A DNA stretch of 64,000 nucleotides from Xenorhabdus sp014467285. Its GTDB lineage: Bacteria; Pseudomonadota; Gammaproteobacteria; Enterobacterales; Enterobacteriaceae. Where the stretch lies: NCBI RefSeq assembly GCF_014467285.1, contig NZ_NKHR01000002.1:288442-352441 (forward strand). Reading direction: 5' to 3'. A program made the position numbers and the translations under genes. Under the pieces are notes generated by a model that was given only the letters and a program-made list of their open reading frames with translations, was not told the origin of the DNA and searched no databases. Positions 26,866 to 36,219 of this stretch are shown here, in pieces. Position 1 is the first letter of the stretch. Every line of letters starts with the position of its first letter.

Positions 26866-27564
26866 GTGGGAATCATCTTAGGGCGTTATACTGGCGGGCA
26901 CTTTTTGTTAACGAATGATGACGTCCCATTGCAACATAACACCGTTATTTTACGCCAGTTAGGTATTCAGCCTTACGAGCCGGTTTCTGATGCCATGCAC
27001 CAGTTCACTGAGCAGCGAACTGCGGAAACACCTGACGAAATTTGGCTTGTCCAACATGAGAAAGTATTTACACAAGGCCAAGCCGGTAAAGCTGAGCATG
27101 TACTTGCGCCAGGAGATATCCCTGTTATCCAATCGGATAGAGGTGGTCAAGTCACCTATCATGGCCCAGGTCAACAGGTTATGTATGTCTTAATTGATTT
27201 GAAACGCTCAAAAATTGGAGTTCGCCAATTGGTAACTTCAATTGAAAATACAGTGATCGAAACTCTGGCGCATTTTGGTGTAGAAGCATACGCCCGCCCG
27301 GATGCCCCCGGAGTTTATGTTTCAGGCAACAAAATATGTTCCCTTGGGCTGCGTATCCGTAAAGGATGCTCTTTCCACGGTCTGGCACTGAATATTGCAA
27401 TGGACTTACAGCCGTTTTTCCGCATTAATCCGTGCGGCTATGCTGGCATGCAAATGATCCAACTCAATGATTTTGTCACAGGAGTGACCATTGAGGATGT
27501 ACAACCCGTTCTGGTGGAAAAATTCTGTCAGATCTTGGGATTTCAACTCGTCGATGAAAGATGA
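26866..27564 (+). CDS. lipB: LipB, octanoyl-[acyl-carrier protein]:protein octanoyltransferase
   Basis: Transfers octanoate from ACP to lipoyl domains, the first step of lipoate assembly. The motifs RGGQVTYHGPGQ, KICSLGLRIRKGCSFHGLALN (catalytic Lys) and the catalytic Cys in INPCGYAGM are present. The frame starts at a GTG (26866) and gives 232 residues, about 20 more than E. coli at the N-terminus. E. coli homology begins only around ILRQLGIQPYEP, so a TTG at 26929 or nearby may be the true start; none has a good Shine-Dalgarno. lipA follows 117 bases downstream. Confidence 0.9.
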   Translation: MGIILGRYTGGHFLLTNDDVPLQHNTVILRQLGIQPYEPVSDAMHQFTEQRTAETPDEIWLVQHEKVFTQGQAGKAEHVLAPGDIPVIQSDRGGQVTYHGPGQQVMYVLIDLKRSKIGVRQLVTSIENTVIETLAHFGVEAYARPDAPGVYVSGNKICSLGLRIRKGCSFHGLALNIAMDLQPFFRINPCGYAGMQMIQLNDFVTGVTIEDVQPVLVEKFCQILGFQLVDER

Positions 27565-27681
27565 TATAATTTTTTAACATTTTTCAAAAAAATTTGAATG
27601 GATTTATTGCCTCGATCGTCTTGTCATACACATCAGGCAGTAAGTCAAAATCTGAAGAATATAACTGGAACCGGCACGATT

Positions 27682-28647
27682 ATGAGTAAACCAATTCAGA
27701 TGGAACGCGGTGTCAAATACCGCGACGCAGACAAGATGGCTTTGATCCCTGTGAAGACAGTTGCCACAGAACGTGAAGCACTCTTGCGCAAACCTGAGTG
27801 GATGAAAATCAAACTTCCTGCGGATTCCAGCCGCATTCAGGGTATCAAAGCTGCAATGCGCAAAAATGGATTGCATTCCGTCTGTGAAGAAGCCTCCTGC
27901 CCTAACCTTGCTGAGTGTTTTAACCACGGAACCGCCACCTTTATGATCCTTGGTGCCATCTGTACCCGTCGTTGCCCATTCTGTGACGTAGCACATGGTC
28001 GCCCGAATACACCTGATGCAGATGAACCTATCAAACTCGCGCAAACCATTCAAGATATGGGATTACGTTATGTGGTTATCACTTCTGTTGATCGTGATGA
28101 TCTGCGTGATGGCGGTGCACAACATTTTGCTGACTGTATCGCGGCTATTCGCGAAAAAAATCCTTCGATTAAAATCGAAACTTTGGTACCCGATTTCCGT
28201 GGCCGCATGGATCGTGCACTGGAAATACTGACCGCAACGCCACCTGATGTATTCAACCATAATCTGGAAAACGTACCACGGGTTTATCGTCAGGTTCGTC
28301 CGGGCGCTAACTATGAGTGGTCATTGAAGCTACTGGAAAGATTCAAGGAAGCTCACCCTGATATCCCGACTAAATCAGGTCTGATGGTGGGATTGGGCGA
28401 AACCAATGAAGAAATTTTAGAAGTTATGCGTGATTTGCGTCGTCATGGTGTCACCATGCTGACTTTGGGGCAATATTTACAGCCAAGCCGCCATCACCTA
28501 CCCGTCCAGCGTTATGTAAGTCCGGCTGAATTTGAAGAAATGAAAGAAGCCGCATTAGAAATGGGCTTTACCCATGCAGCTTGTGGCCCATTTGTTCGTT
28601 CTTCTTACCATGCCGATTTGCAGGCCAAAGGTATGGAAGTCAAATAA
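27682..28647 (+). CDS. lipA: LipA, lipoyl synthase
   Basis: A radical-SAM enzyme that inserts two sulfurs into octanoyl-lysine. The start at 27682 (MSKPIQMERGVKYRDADKM) gives 321 residues as in E. coli; an upstream in-frame ATG at 27598 is not supported. The auxiliary-cluster cysteines are in SVCEEASCPNLAECF and the radical-SAM cysteines in CTRRCPFCD. The last conserved serine is in VRSSYHAD. Confidence 0.96.
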   Translation: MSKPIQMERGVKYRDADKMALIPVKTVATEREALLRKPEWMKIKLPADSSRIQGIKAAMRKNGLHSVCEEASCPNLAECFNHGTATFMILGAICTRRCPFCDVAHGRPNTPDADEPIKLAQTIQDMGLRYVVITSVDRDDLRDGGAQHFADCIAAIREKNPSIKIETLVPDFRGRMDRALEILTATPPDVFNHNLENVPRVYRQVRPGANYEWSLKLLERFKEAHPDIPTKSGLMVGLGETNEEILEVMRDLRRHGVTMLTLGQYLQPSRHHLPVQRYVSPAEFEEMKEAALEMGFTHAACGPFVRSSYHADLQAKGMEVK

Positions 28648-28663
28648 TCTATTGCCATCACCA

Positions 28664-29038
28664 ATGATAAATATTGTATTTGCTGTATTTCTCGGTGGTG
28701 GCTTGGGTAGCGTGTTACGCTGGCTCATCAGCCTCCGCCTAAACACTCCTTCTTCCCCAATTGCCGTTGGTACGCTGACGGCTAATTGCATCGGCGCATT
28801 TATCATTGGATTAGGATTGGCTTATTTCAATAAAGCGACGCACCTTGATCCTGTTTGGAAATTAATGCTAACCACGGGCTTCTGTGGCGGCCTGACGACC
28901 TTCTCTACCTTCTCCGTTGAAGTGGTTTATCTGTTACAGGCAGGAAAGATAAGCTGGGCACTGCTTGCTGTGCTGGCAAATGTGATAGGTTCGTTACTAA
29001 TGACAGGGCTTGCTTTTGCAGTTATGAACAAACTTTAA
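28664..29038 (+). CDS. crcB: CrcB/Fluc fluoride channel
   Basis: A 124-residue, four-helix fluoride exporter that works as a dual-topology dimer. Typical motifs are GGGLGSVLRW, the TANCIGAFIIG helix and GFCGGLTTFSTFS with the fluoride-track phenylalanines. The ATG at 28664 is 16 bases after lipA; earlier in-frame codons lie inside lipA. No fluoride riboswitch fits in the gap. It faces cspE, as in E. coli. Confidence 0.93.
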   Translation: MINIVFAVFLGGGLGSVLRWLISLRLNTPSSPIAVGTLTANCIGAFIIGLGLAYFNKATHLDPVWKLMLTTGFCGGLTTFSTFSVEVVYLLQAGKISWALLAVLANVIGSLLMTGLAFAVMNKL

Positions 29039-29072
29039 TGCCCTGCTAAAATTCAACTCTGACAAAAGATAA

Positions 29073-29098
29073 AAAACCCGTTGCTAAGAACGGGTTTT
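29073..29098. terminator. Bidirectional terminator between crcB and cspE
   Basis: AAAACCCGTT and AACGGGTTTT form a perfect 10-bp stem with a 6-nt loop. The T-run is best on the minus strand, so it chiefly ends cspE. Confidence 0.85.
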
Positions 29099-29117
29099 AA
29101 GAATACGGGGGTTGAAA

Positions 29118-29327
29118 TTAGATTGCGACAACGTTTGCAGCAGATGGACCTTTTTCACCCTCAGTAATATCAAACTCTACTTGTTGACCTTCGGTCAGAG
29201 TTTTGAATCCGTTAGACTGAATGGCGGAAAAGTGTACAAAAACATCTTTGCTACCATCTTCTGGAGTGATAAAACCGAACCCTTTGGATTCATTAAACCA
29301 CTTAACGTTACCTTTAATTTTTGACAT
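29118..29327 (-). CDS. cspE: CspE, cold-shock-like RNA chaperone
   Basis: A 69-residue OB-fold protein with RNP1 KGFGFIT and RNP2 VFVHF. The sequence is almost that of E. coli CspE (MSKIKGNVKWFNESKGFGF), and its place next to crcB supports CspE over CspC. Shine-Dalgarno AAGGT precedes the ATG. The open frame extends 14 codons upstream, but that part is leader. A long AT-rich leader (29328-29515) is typical of csp genes. Confidence 0.93.
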   Translation of the reverse strand: MSKIKGNVKWFNESKGFGFITPEDGSKDVFVHFSAIQSNGFKTLTEGQQVEFDITEGEKGPSAANVVAI

Positions 29328-29515
29328 CAAACTTACCTTTAATAAAAAAAGACACAAACATAGCGTCACGTACAGTACAACAAATAATATAGTCTATTGT
29401 CTGTAACATAGATCACGAAATATATACAAAATGCAAAAAAACGTACTTTTCGTTTAGTTACATTGACTGATTTTATACGCCAATAGTGATTTCACAAATA
29501 AATTAGCGTCTTATT

Positions 29516-30001
29516 TCAGCTTTGTTTACTTTTCGCCTTTCTACCTTTTTCGTGTTCCAGCAGCCATCCTTTGATATCCAACCCGCCGGTATAACCAACT
29601 AGCTTACCATCATGACCAATTACTCTATGGCAAGGTACAATCAATGAAATTGGATTGCGTGAATTTGCCATGCCAACCGCACGACAATAATTTACTGAAC
29701 CCAACGTTAGTGCCAATTGTTTATAACTCCACATCTCACCATAAGGAATTTTGCATAGCTGCTGCCAGACTCGTTTCTGGAATTCAGTTCCCCGCATACT
29801 TAAAGGGACTGTAAACGTCAGCCGCTTTCCTTTGAAATATTCCTGTAACTCTTTTGCACACTGCTTAGTAATCACATTCTTAGATTCTAATTCTTTCTTT
29901 TCATTAACGAAATAAATGCTCGTTACTCCTTCATCATCCGCAGTGATATGTACATAAGGCTTGGGAAATCCTTCTGGAGTATTCAGGTAATGATGGTACA
30001 T
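29516..30001 (-). CDS. ogt: Ogt-type methylated-DNA-protein-cysteine methyltransferase
   Basis: A suicidal DNA repair protein that removes alkyl groups from O6-alkylguanine and O4-alkylthymine. It has 161 residues. The active-site motif PCHRVIG has its acceptor Cys at residue 124, and the helix-turn-helix (FQKRVWQQLCKIPYGEMWSYKQLA) precedes it. The asparagine hinge (NSRNPISLIVP) is present. A strong GGAGG precedes the ATG. It is a single-domain form, so Ogt-like and not Ada. Confidence 0.9.
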   Translation of the reverse strand: MYHHYLNTPEGFPKPYVHITADDEGVTSIYFVNEKKELESKNVITKQCAKELQEYFKGKRLTFTVPLSMRGTEFQKRVWQQLCKIPYGEMWSYKQLALTLGSVNYCRAVGMANSRNPISLIVPCHRVIGHDGKLVGYTGGLDIKGWLLEHEKGRKAKSKQS

Positions 30002-31428
30002 AAACTACCTCCATTTAATTTATTATCGAAAATTTCAGTACTAGCCTAAATCCCTCGTTCATCAATTTGCAATGATGAATTCGGTTACACATCTGACAAT
30101 TTGATAAAGAAACCATCGCGCCCTCTGACAATTAAAATTATGGCTCTGCCAATAAGTTATGACACCTTATTTTTAATGCCGATCATTTAAAAAAGCTAAA
30201 AATACCATATATAGATAAAATATTCTTAATTAACGCTATATATAGCAGTGATTTCAAAAATGAATTATCTCAATACAATACACAAGTGTTAGTTTTTATT
30301 ATTGTTAACTATATATACCACCAAGAAATTTTACTAGAAGCGTTATCATTTATGGCAAACACTGTGGTATAAAACCAATAGATTGTGGTAAATAAACTCA
30401 CCCAGCCAAACAACAAATGAATGACGAAAGGCATACACTACACTGTTCGCCATGAATCAATGATGCGAAAAACCTTGCTATATCCAGCTATTAAAAGCTT
30501 TCACAACAAAATATGATGCGATGAAAATTATTCATTTCTGAAGTGAACTGCCATGCTCCCGTTTTCTGCATGTTGCTGTTTTTTTGACGTGTTACTTTTT
30601 TGTCATAATAGCTAATGACAGTCATTGACTTCATTTGGTGGGGGAACGTCTTTTCAGAGAAACTGATGAGTGGCTTCACTATCCTCTAATCTCTTCAATG
30701 TTGAATTCAGCCCCATTTAACCTTATGTTTAGTATGGAAAATAAACTCATTGCCTATGCAATAACTTCCATAACCCAAAAATAAAACAATTATTGAATAT
30801 TAAATTAAACTTTAGAACCTCTCAGGTAATAAAACATAACCAGTGACAAGCATTATAAATATCCACCACATTGTTATAGCAATATTTATCTGACAGAAAA
30901 TACTATTTTCAACTTTATGCTATAGTTGTATTGGATAAACCTTATAAATAACATCATTATCAGACATCAGGGCTCAACATCACTTTCAAGCTTGAATATC
31001 TGCCTTTCTATAAAAACAATAATTCAAAAAATCAATAAGATAAACATGAACAAATATTTAATTAAGATAACTTACACAATTAATTTTTAAATTTAATGAA
31101 AAACCCAAAACAAACCAATTAAATATGTTTCACACCATCAAGTTATATTAAAAACCATCGCATCACAGACAACAAAAATCAATTGAATAACAAAAAGATA
31201 TCAAAAATCCCCACAAAGTTAATTTTCACCTCACAAAAAACTTAATCAAGTTGATATATAGCCTTCCTTATGAGTTCAGTAAGATCTCATAAGAAAAGTC
31301 AATTATTTATTAATAAATCCAGATAAGGTGTTGTCCATTTATTTCGATATGTTAGGGTATGTATTGAAGAAAATAGCATTGGAGCAACCAAATACAAGAT
31401 ATCATCAACAACAGGAAAATATTTTTAC
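30002..31428. other. 1.4-kb AT-rich intergenic region between ogt and proV
   Basis: No credible gene is seen. The only open frame of note (30491-30679, minus) has no homology I recognise, no Shine-Dalgarno, and odd composition. The whole stretch is strongly AT-rich with many A- and T-tracts, as in H-NS-bound DNA. It separates two divergent genes and must hold the proV promoter. A palindrome lies at 31267-31293. Confidence 0.6.
31267..31293. promoter_or_regulatory. Inverted repeat upstream of proV
   Basis: CTTATGAG and CTCATAAG form a perfect 8-bp inverted repeat around 11 bases, about 135 bases before the proV ATG. It could be an operator or a leader hairpin; no T-run follows on the plus strand. 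Confidence 0.4.
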
Positions 31429-32631
31429 ATGACCATTAAACTTGAAATTAAGAACCTTTATAAAATATTCGGCGATCCTCCTGAACCAGCTTTTAAGTTA
31501 TTATCTTCTGGCCTGAGTAAAGAGCAAATATTTGAAAAAACAGGATTAACCGTCGGTGTACAGGATGCCAATCTGGCTATTGAAGAAGGCGAAATATTTG
31601 TGATCATGGGATTATCTGGTTCTGGTAAGTCCACGCTAGTACGTCTTCTCAATCGCCTGATAAGGCCAACCAAAGGCCAGGTACTCATTGATGGCGAAGA
31701 TATTTCAACCATTACAGAATCCCAGTTACGCAATGTTCGCCGTAGTAAAATCAGTATGGTTTTCCAATCATTTGCACTCATGCCACATTTGAATGTTTTG
31801 GAAAATACTGCATTTGGAATGGAACTTGCCGGTATTCCCAAAGCAAAGCGCCATCAAAAAGCACTTGAAACGCTGAAACAAGTGAATCTGGAAAATTACG
31901 CTCTGTCATATCCCGACGAACTTTCTGGCGGTATGCAGCAACGTATTGGATTAGCCAGAGCATTAGCCAACAATCCCGATATTTTGTTAATGGATGAGGC
32001 ATTCTCAGCCCTCGATCCTCTGATCCGTACCGAAATGCAAGATGAATTATTGCGTCTACAGGGAGAACAACAGCGCACTATTGTTTTCATTTCCCACGAC
32101 TTAGATGAAGCGATGCGTATTGGCAATCGTATTGCTATCATGCAAGGTGGTATCATTGTACAAGTGGGCACACCTGATGAAATCCTGAATAATCCTGCAA
32201 ATGATTATGTCAGGGCTTTCTTCCGTGGCGTAGACATCAGTCATGTGTTCTTAGCAAAAGATATTGCCCGCCGCCGACCAGAGTCTCTACTCTATATCAC
32301 CGCAGGTTTCGGCCCCCGCTCTGCTCTGAAAGTGTTGGATGACGAAGATAGAAGTTATGGCTATCTGATCGAAAAGGGCCAGAAGTTTATTGGAGTGGTA
32401 TCTGTCAATTCTCTACAACAGGCATTGGCAGAAGAAAAAACCATTGAGCAGGCCATATTGGAAAAACCAACTGCTGTCTCCGCAGAAACTCCACTGAATG
32501 AATTGATATCCACCGTGGTGCAATCTCCCTGTGCAGTTCCTGTTATTGGAGATAATGGCCGTTATTTAGGCGTTATTTCTAAAGGAATTTTGTTACAAGC
32601 CTTAGATAAAGAGGCACCCAATGAAAAATAA
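31429..32631 (+). CDS. proV: ProV, glycine betaine/proline ABC ATPase
   Basis: The ATPase of the ProU osmoprotectant importer, 400 residues. Walker A (GLSGSGKST) is near 61, the signature LSGGMQQR near 163, and Walker B (DILLMDEAFSALD) near 183. Two C-terminal CBS domains (about 270-395) sense ionic strength in related OpuA systems. It overlaps proW by 11 bases. The AT-rich upstream DNA fits osmotic and H-NS control known for E. coli proU. Confidence 0.95.
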   Translation: MTIKLEIKNLYKIFGDPPEPAFKLLSSGLSKEQIFEKTGLTVGVQDANLAIEEGEIFVIMGLSGSGKSTLVRLLNRLIRPTKGQVLIDGEDISTITESQLRNVRRSKISMVFQSFALMPHLNVLENTAFGMELAGIPKAKRHQKALETLKQVNLENYALSYPDELSGGMQQRIGLARALANNPDILLMDEAFSALDPLIRTEMQDELLRLQGEQQRTIVFISHDLDEAMRIGNRIAIMQGGIIVQVGTPDEILNNPANDYVRAFFRGVDISHVFLAKDIARRRPESLLYITAGFGPRSALKVLDDEDRSYGYLIEKGQKFIGVVSVNSLQQALAEEKTIEQAILEKPTAVSAETPLNELISTVVQSPCAVPVIGDNGRYLGVISKGILLQALDKEAPNEK

Positions 32632-33778
32632 TTCTCCACAAATAAACACTGATCCGATAATCGTCAGTGATCCCTGGATGGATACGGCCACTGCCTCTCC
32701 ATCAGGGGACTATGATTGGCTAAATACAACCAGCGATATCCCGCCAGAGCACTTTAATATCATGTCACCTTTTCAACACAAACTCATTCCGTTTGATTCA
32801 TGGGTGACCAATGTTGTCGATTGGATAGTTGTGCACTTCCGACCTGTGTTTCAGGCAATCCGCGTTCCCGTAGATTTTATCCTCAATGGTTTTGAACAAT
32901 TCCTGATCACTACACCAGCCCCCATTACCATTGCGTTTTTTGCATTTCTGGTATGGCAGCTCGCGGGAGCAAAAATGGGCGGTATTTCCTTCATTTCACT
33001 GATTTTCATTGGTGCAATTGGGGCATGGTCAGAAGCCATGATAACCATGGCATTGGTACTTACCGCCCTGCTGTTCTGTATTTTGTTCGGGCTGCCTCTC
33101 GGGATCTGGTTAGCTCGCAATGATCGGATTGCCAAAATGATTCGCCCTTTGCTGGATGCTATGCAGACAACACCCGCTTTTGTTTATTTGATCCCAATCG
33201 TAATGCTATTTGGCATCGGTAATGTGCCTGGCGTCATGGTGACTATCATTTTTGCTTTACCTCCTATGATTCGGCTGACAATCCTGGGAATCAAACAGGT
33301 TCCCGATGATTTGATTGAAGCTGCCAAATCATTTGGTGCAAGCCCACGGCAAATGTTGTTCAAAGTTCAGCTTCCACAAGCCATGCCTACAATTATGGCA
33401 GGTGTGAACCAAACATTGATGCTAGCACTTTCCATGGTTGTCATTTCTTCTATGATCGCAGTGGGTGGCTTAGGGCAGATGGTTTTGCGCGGTATTGGCC
33501 GTCTTGATATAGGGCTGGCATCTGTTGGAGGAGTGGGAATTGTCATTCTTGCCATTATCCTTGACCGCCTGACTCAATCTCTGGGAAAAAATACTCGATC
33601 CAGAAAAGGTCATTGGTATCACTCAGGGCCAATAGGATTACTGAACCTACTGTTATCCTCAGCCAAACAAAAATTCTCTTACCCAAAAAATCGACAAAAA
33701 ACGATATCTGACCCGACACATAACGGAGGAGATAATCATGCTCAGCATGATAGCTTTATGCAAAAAGATCATAAATAA
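32621..33778 (+). CDS. proW: ProW, glycine betaine/proline ABC permease
   Basis: The inner-membrane permease of ProU, 385 residues. A long hydrophilic N-terminus (about 90 residues) precedes seven or so helices, with an EAA loop (LIEAAKSFGASPRQMLFKVQ) near 228. The final 40 residues, after HSGPIGLLNLLL, are a polar extension that E. coli ProW (354 residues) lacks, and they run 41 bases into proX. The overlap suggests loss of an earlier stop in this lineage. Confidence 0.93.
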   Translation: MKNNSPQINTDPIIVSDPWMDTATASPSGDYDWLNTTSDIPPEHFNIMSPFQHKLIPFDSWVTNVVDWIVVHFRPVFQAIRVPVDFILNGFEQFLITTPAPITIAFFAFLVWQLAGAKMGGISFISLIFIGAIGAWSEAMITMALVLTALLFCILFGLPLGIWLARNDRIAKMIRPLLDAMQTTPAFVYLIPIVMLFGIGNVPGVMVTIIFALPPMIRLTILGIKQVPDDLIEAAKSFGASPRQMLFKVQLPQAMPTIMAGVNQTLMLALSMVVISSMIAVGGLGQMVLRGIGRLDIGLASVGGVGIVILAIILDRLTQSLGKNTRSRKGHWYHSGPIGLLNLLLSSAKQKFSYPKNRQKTISDPTHNGGDNHAQHDSFMQKDHK

Positions 33779-34772
33779 GGGGGCGGTCTTAGGAGTAATT
33801 CTGTCAGCATTCATGAGCCTTTCCTTATTTGCTGCTGATCTTCCGGGCAAGGGCATCAGTGTACAGCCACTCCAAAGTACAATCAGTGAAGAAACATTCC
33901 AGACATTAATTGTCTGCAAGGCATTGGAAAAACTCGGTTATGACGTCAAACCAATCAAAGAGGTTGATTATAACGTCGCTTATGCTTCCATTGCCTCCGG
34001 TGATGCCACATTTATGTCCGTCAATTGGGAGCCACTCCATAACGCTCAATATAAAGCGGCTGGAGGCGATAATATATTTTATCGCAAGGGAAAATATGTC
34101 GAAAACGCGGTTCAAGGGTATCTCATCGATAAAAAAACAGCAGAACAATACCAAATCACCAATATAGCCCAGTTCAGAGATCCTAAACTTGCCAAGCTGT
34201 TTGACAGCAATGGAGATGGCAAAGCAGATTTAACAGGTTGTAATCCTGGTTGGGGGTGTGAAAAAGCGATTAACCGCCAGTTAAAAGCTTATGGATTGAA
34301 AAATACCGTGGAACATAACCAAGGAAACTATGCGGCTATGATGGCAAATACTATTGCCCGTTATCGGGAAGGCAAACCGATCCTTTACTATACCTGGACA
34401 CCTTATTGGGTCAGTGATGTACTGAAACCCGGAAAAGATGTTATCTGGCTGCAAGTTCCTTTCTCTGCCCTCGGCGATGACGAAACCATTGATACTCAAT
34501 TACCTAACGGTCGTAACTATGGTTTTCCTCCCAGTACCATGCACATCGTGGCAAACAAAGCATGGGCAGAAAAGAATCCCGCTGCTGCAATGCTTTTTGC
34601 TGTCATGAAATTACCGGTTGCTGATATCAACGCGCAGAATCAGCGTATGCACAGCGTTAAAATTTCTGAATCTGATATTGAACGTCAGGCCGAAGGCTGG
34701 ATTAGAGCACACCAGAAAACCGTGGATAGCTGGTTAAACGCAGCCAGAAATGCGGCTCATCAAAACAACTGA
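33738..34772 (+). CDS. proX: ProX, glycine betaine/proline periplasmic binding protein
   Basis: The substrate receptor of ProU, 344 residues with a signal peptide ending about at FAA. The aromatic cage residues for quaternary ammonium are in VNWEPLHN and YTWTPYWVS. A disulfide-type pair occurs in GCNPGWGC. Start 33738 has a strong GGAGG 9 bases upstream, although this lies inside proW. The C-terminus (GWIRAHQKTVDSWL) is typical. Confidence 0.94.
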   Translation: MLSMIALCKKIINKGAVLGVILSAFMSLSLFAADLPGKGISVQPLQSTISEETFQTLIVCKALEKLGYDVKPIKEVDYNVAYASIASGDATFMSVNWEPLHNAQYKAAGGDNIFYRKGKYVENAVQGYLIDKKTAEQYQITNIAQFRDPKLAKLFDSNGDGKADLTGCNPGWGCEKAINRQLKAYGLKNTVEHNQGNYAAMMANTIARYREGKPILYYTWTPYWVSDVLKPGKDVIWLQVPFSALGDDETIDTQLPNGRNYGFPPSTMHIVANKAWAEKNPAAAMLFAVMKLPVADINAQNQRMHSVKISESDIERQAEGWIRAHQKTVDSWLNAARNAAHQNN

Positions 34773-34800
34773 CTCTCTGCACCTCCTCTATACCGATGGA

Positions 34801-34833
34801 GCCGTGAAAATATTAACAAAACTTCACGGCTTT
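34801..34833 (+). terminator. Terminator after proX
   Basis: GCCGTGAA and TTCACGGC form an 8-bp stem with a 14-nt loop, 28 bases past the proX stop, followed by TTTCCTCATTTT. Confidence 0.6.
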
Positions 34834-34970
34834 CCTCATTTTATCTCAAATCCCCTCTAATCCCTTGGTTCTAAATAACATTAATTAAATAATTTATACA
34901 TTTCATATTTTCACTTTCATCATATTTTGTTAATGTTACTTTATCTATTAACAAAAAAATAAAACACTCC

Positions 34971-35762
34971 ATGCAAACGCCTGATAAATCCGCACCTGAC
35001 ATACCAATATCTGATACATCCTCCCTTGAAGAACCCCACCCAAACGGAATTTCTTCATTCAAAGAAGGGATTTTTGATAGTCTCCCTATTGTCATTGGCT
35101 ATGTTCCCATTTCGTTTGCATTTGGCCTAAGCGCAGTCAAACTGGGGTTTACACCTTTAGAAGCCATATTTTTTTCCTGCGTTATTTATGCAGGAGCCAG
35201 CCAGTTTGTGATAACCGCCCTACTTAGCGCTGGTATGTCATTGTGGGTTTCCGCATTAACTGTAATGGCGATGGATATTCGCCATATTCTGTATGGCCCA
35301 GCTTTACGCTATCGCATTAAACAACCCTTATCAGAAAAGAAAACCGTCATTTGGGCTTTTGGCCTGACAGATGAGGTTTTTGCCGCAGCAACAACTAAGC
35401 TAATAAAAAACCAGCGCAGTTGGAGTGAAAATTGGATGATCGCCATCGCCCTATGTTCTTGGCTCTCTTGGGTGCTGGGTACTGTGGCAGGCACTGTGTT
35501 AGGTAATGGTTATCTGGACTCATATCCAGCGATTGAAGCAGCAATGACGTTTATGCTTCCCGCACTGTTTCTCAGTTTCTTATTAGCCTCCGTCAAAAAA
35601 CAGAATAGCTACTGCGTTACCGCTGCCTTATTGGGGGCTCTAGTCGGTGTGATACTTTTCTCAATCCCCATCGCCATTCTTGCAGGGATCATGGGAGGCT
35701 GTTTAGCAGCCCTTCTGCAAGCCAAAAACGCACAGTTGAATAAAAGCACATCATATGATTGA
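34971..35762 (+). CDS. ygaZ: YgaZ, AzlC-family branched-chain amino acid exporter, large subunit
   Basis: Together with YgaH this exports L-valine and, in E. coli, L-methionine. It has 263 residues, about 18 longer than E. coli at the N-terminus, with multiple helices and the conserved CVIYAGASQFVI, MAMDIRHILYGP and FGLTDEVFAAAT motifs. The start lacks a good Shine-Dalgarno. It overlaps ygaH by 8 bases. The proVWX-ygaZH-mprA-emrAB order is as in E. coli. Confidence 0.92.
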   Translation: MQTPDKSAPDIPISDTSSLEEPHPNGISSFKEGIFDSLPIVIGYVPISFAFGLSAVKLGFTPLEAIFFSCVIYAGASQFVITALLSAGMSLWVSALTVMAMDIRHILYGPALRYRIKQPLSEKKTVIWAFGLTDEVFAAATTKLIKNQRSWSENWMIAIALCSWLSWVLGTVAGTVLGNGYLDSYPAIEAAMTFMLPALFLSFLLASVKKQNSYCVTAALLGALVGVILFSIPIAILAGIMGGCLAALLQAKNAQLNKSTSYD

Positions 35763-36090
35763 TAATAAAATACTTCTTATCGGACTGGTTGTGGGCATTG
35801 CCAACTTCCTATTCCGCTATCTTCCCCTGCGTTTAGGTGCTAACCGCTCACCTACCGCAAAAGCGGGAAAAATGGGCGTCATACTGGATAGCATTGGCAT
35901 TGCATCAATTTGTTCGCTTCTCATCGTCTCAGGCATTCCTGGCGTGATGAAAGAACACAATAAATTGATACCAACCCTAATAGGGTGCCTGACTATCTGC
36001 TTATGTTTCTACAAAACCAAAAGCATCATCATTTCCACACTATCTGGTGCTGCTGTTTTTGGAGTAATATTCAAGGTATTTATGAATTAG
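35755..36090 (+). CDS. ygaH: YgaH, AzlD-type small subunit of the exporter
   Basis: A 111-residue protein with about four membrane helices and the FLFRYLPLRLG start motif of the AzlD family. It begins inside the end of ygaZ, so the two are coupled, and it would form the exporter with it. Confidence 0.9.
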   Translation: MIDNKILLIGLVVGIANFLFRYLPLRLGANRSPTAKAGKMGVILDSIGIASICSLLIVSGIPGVMKEHNKLIPTLIGCLTICLCFYKTKSIIISTLSGAAVFGVIFKVFMN

Positions 36091-36219
36091 GTATCAATAT
36101 TTAAAGAAATATGATGATAATAAATAACTATAATTGCTAAATTTAACTTTTAATATAGTATTTGTAGGGTTTTTAACAGACGTTACTTTACCGGTTGAAA
36201 CTAATAAGGTATCTAAACA

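Noticed and set aside
28574..28663. Longer CrcB start, and a fluoride riboswitch before crcB
   Set aside because: The longer frame lies in lipA, and the 16-base lipA-crcB gap cannot hold a riboswitch.
30491..30679. 62-codon minus-strand frame in the ogt-proV gap
   Set aside because: No ribosome site, no known motif and composition of random AT-rich DNA.
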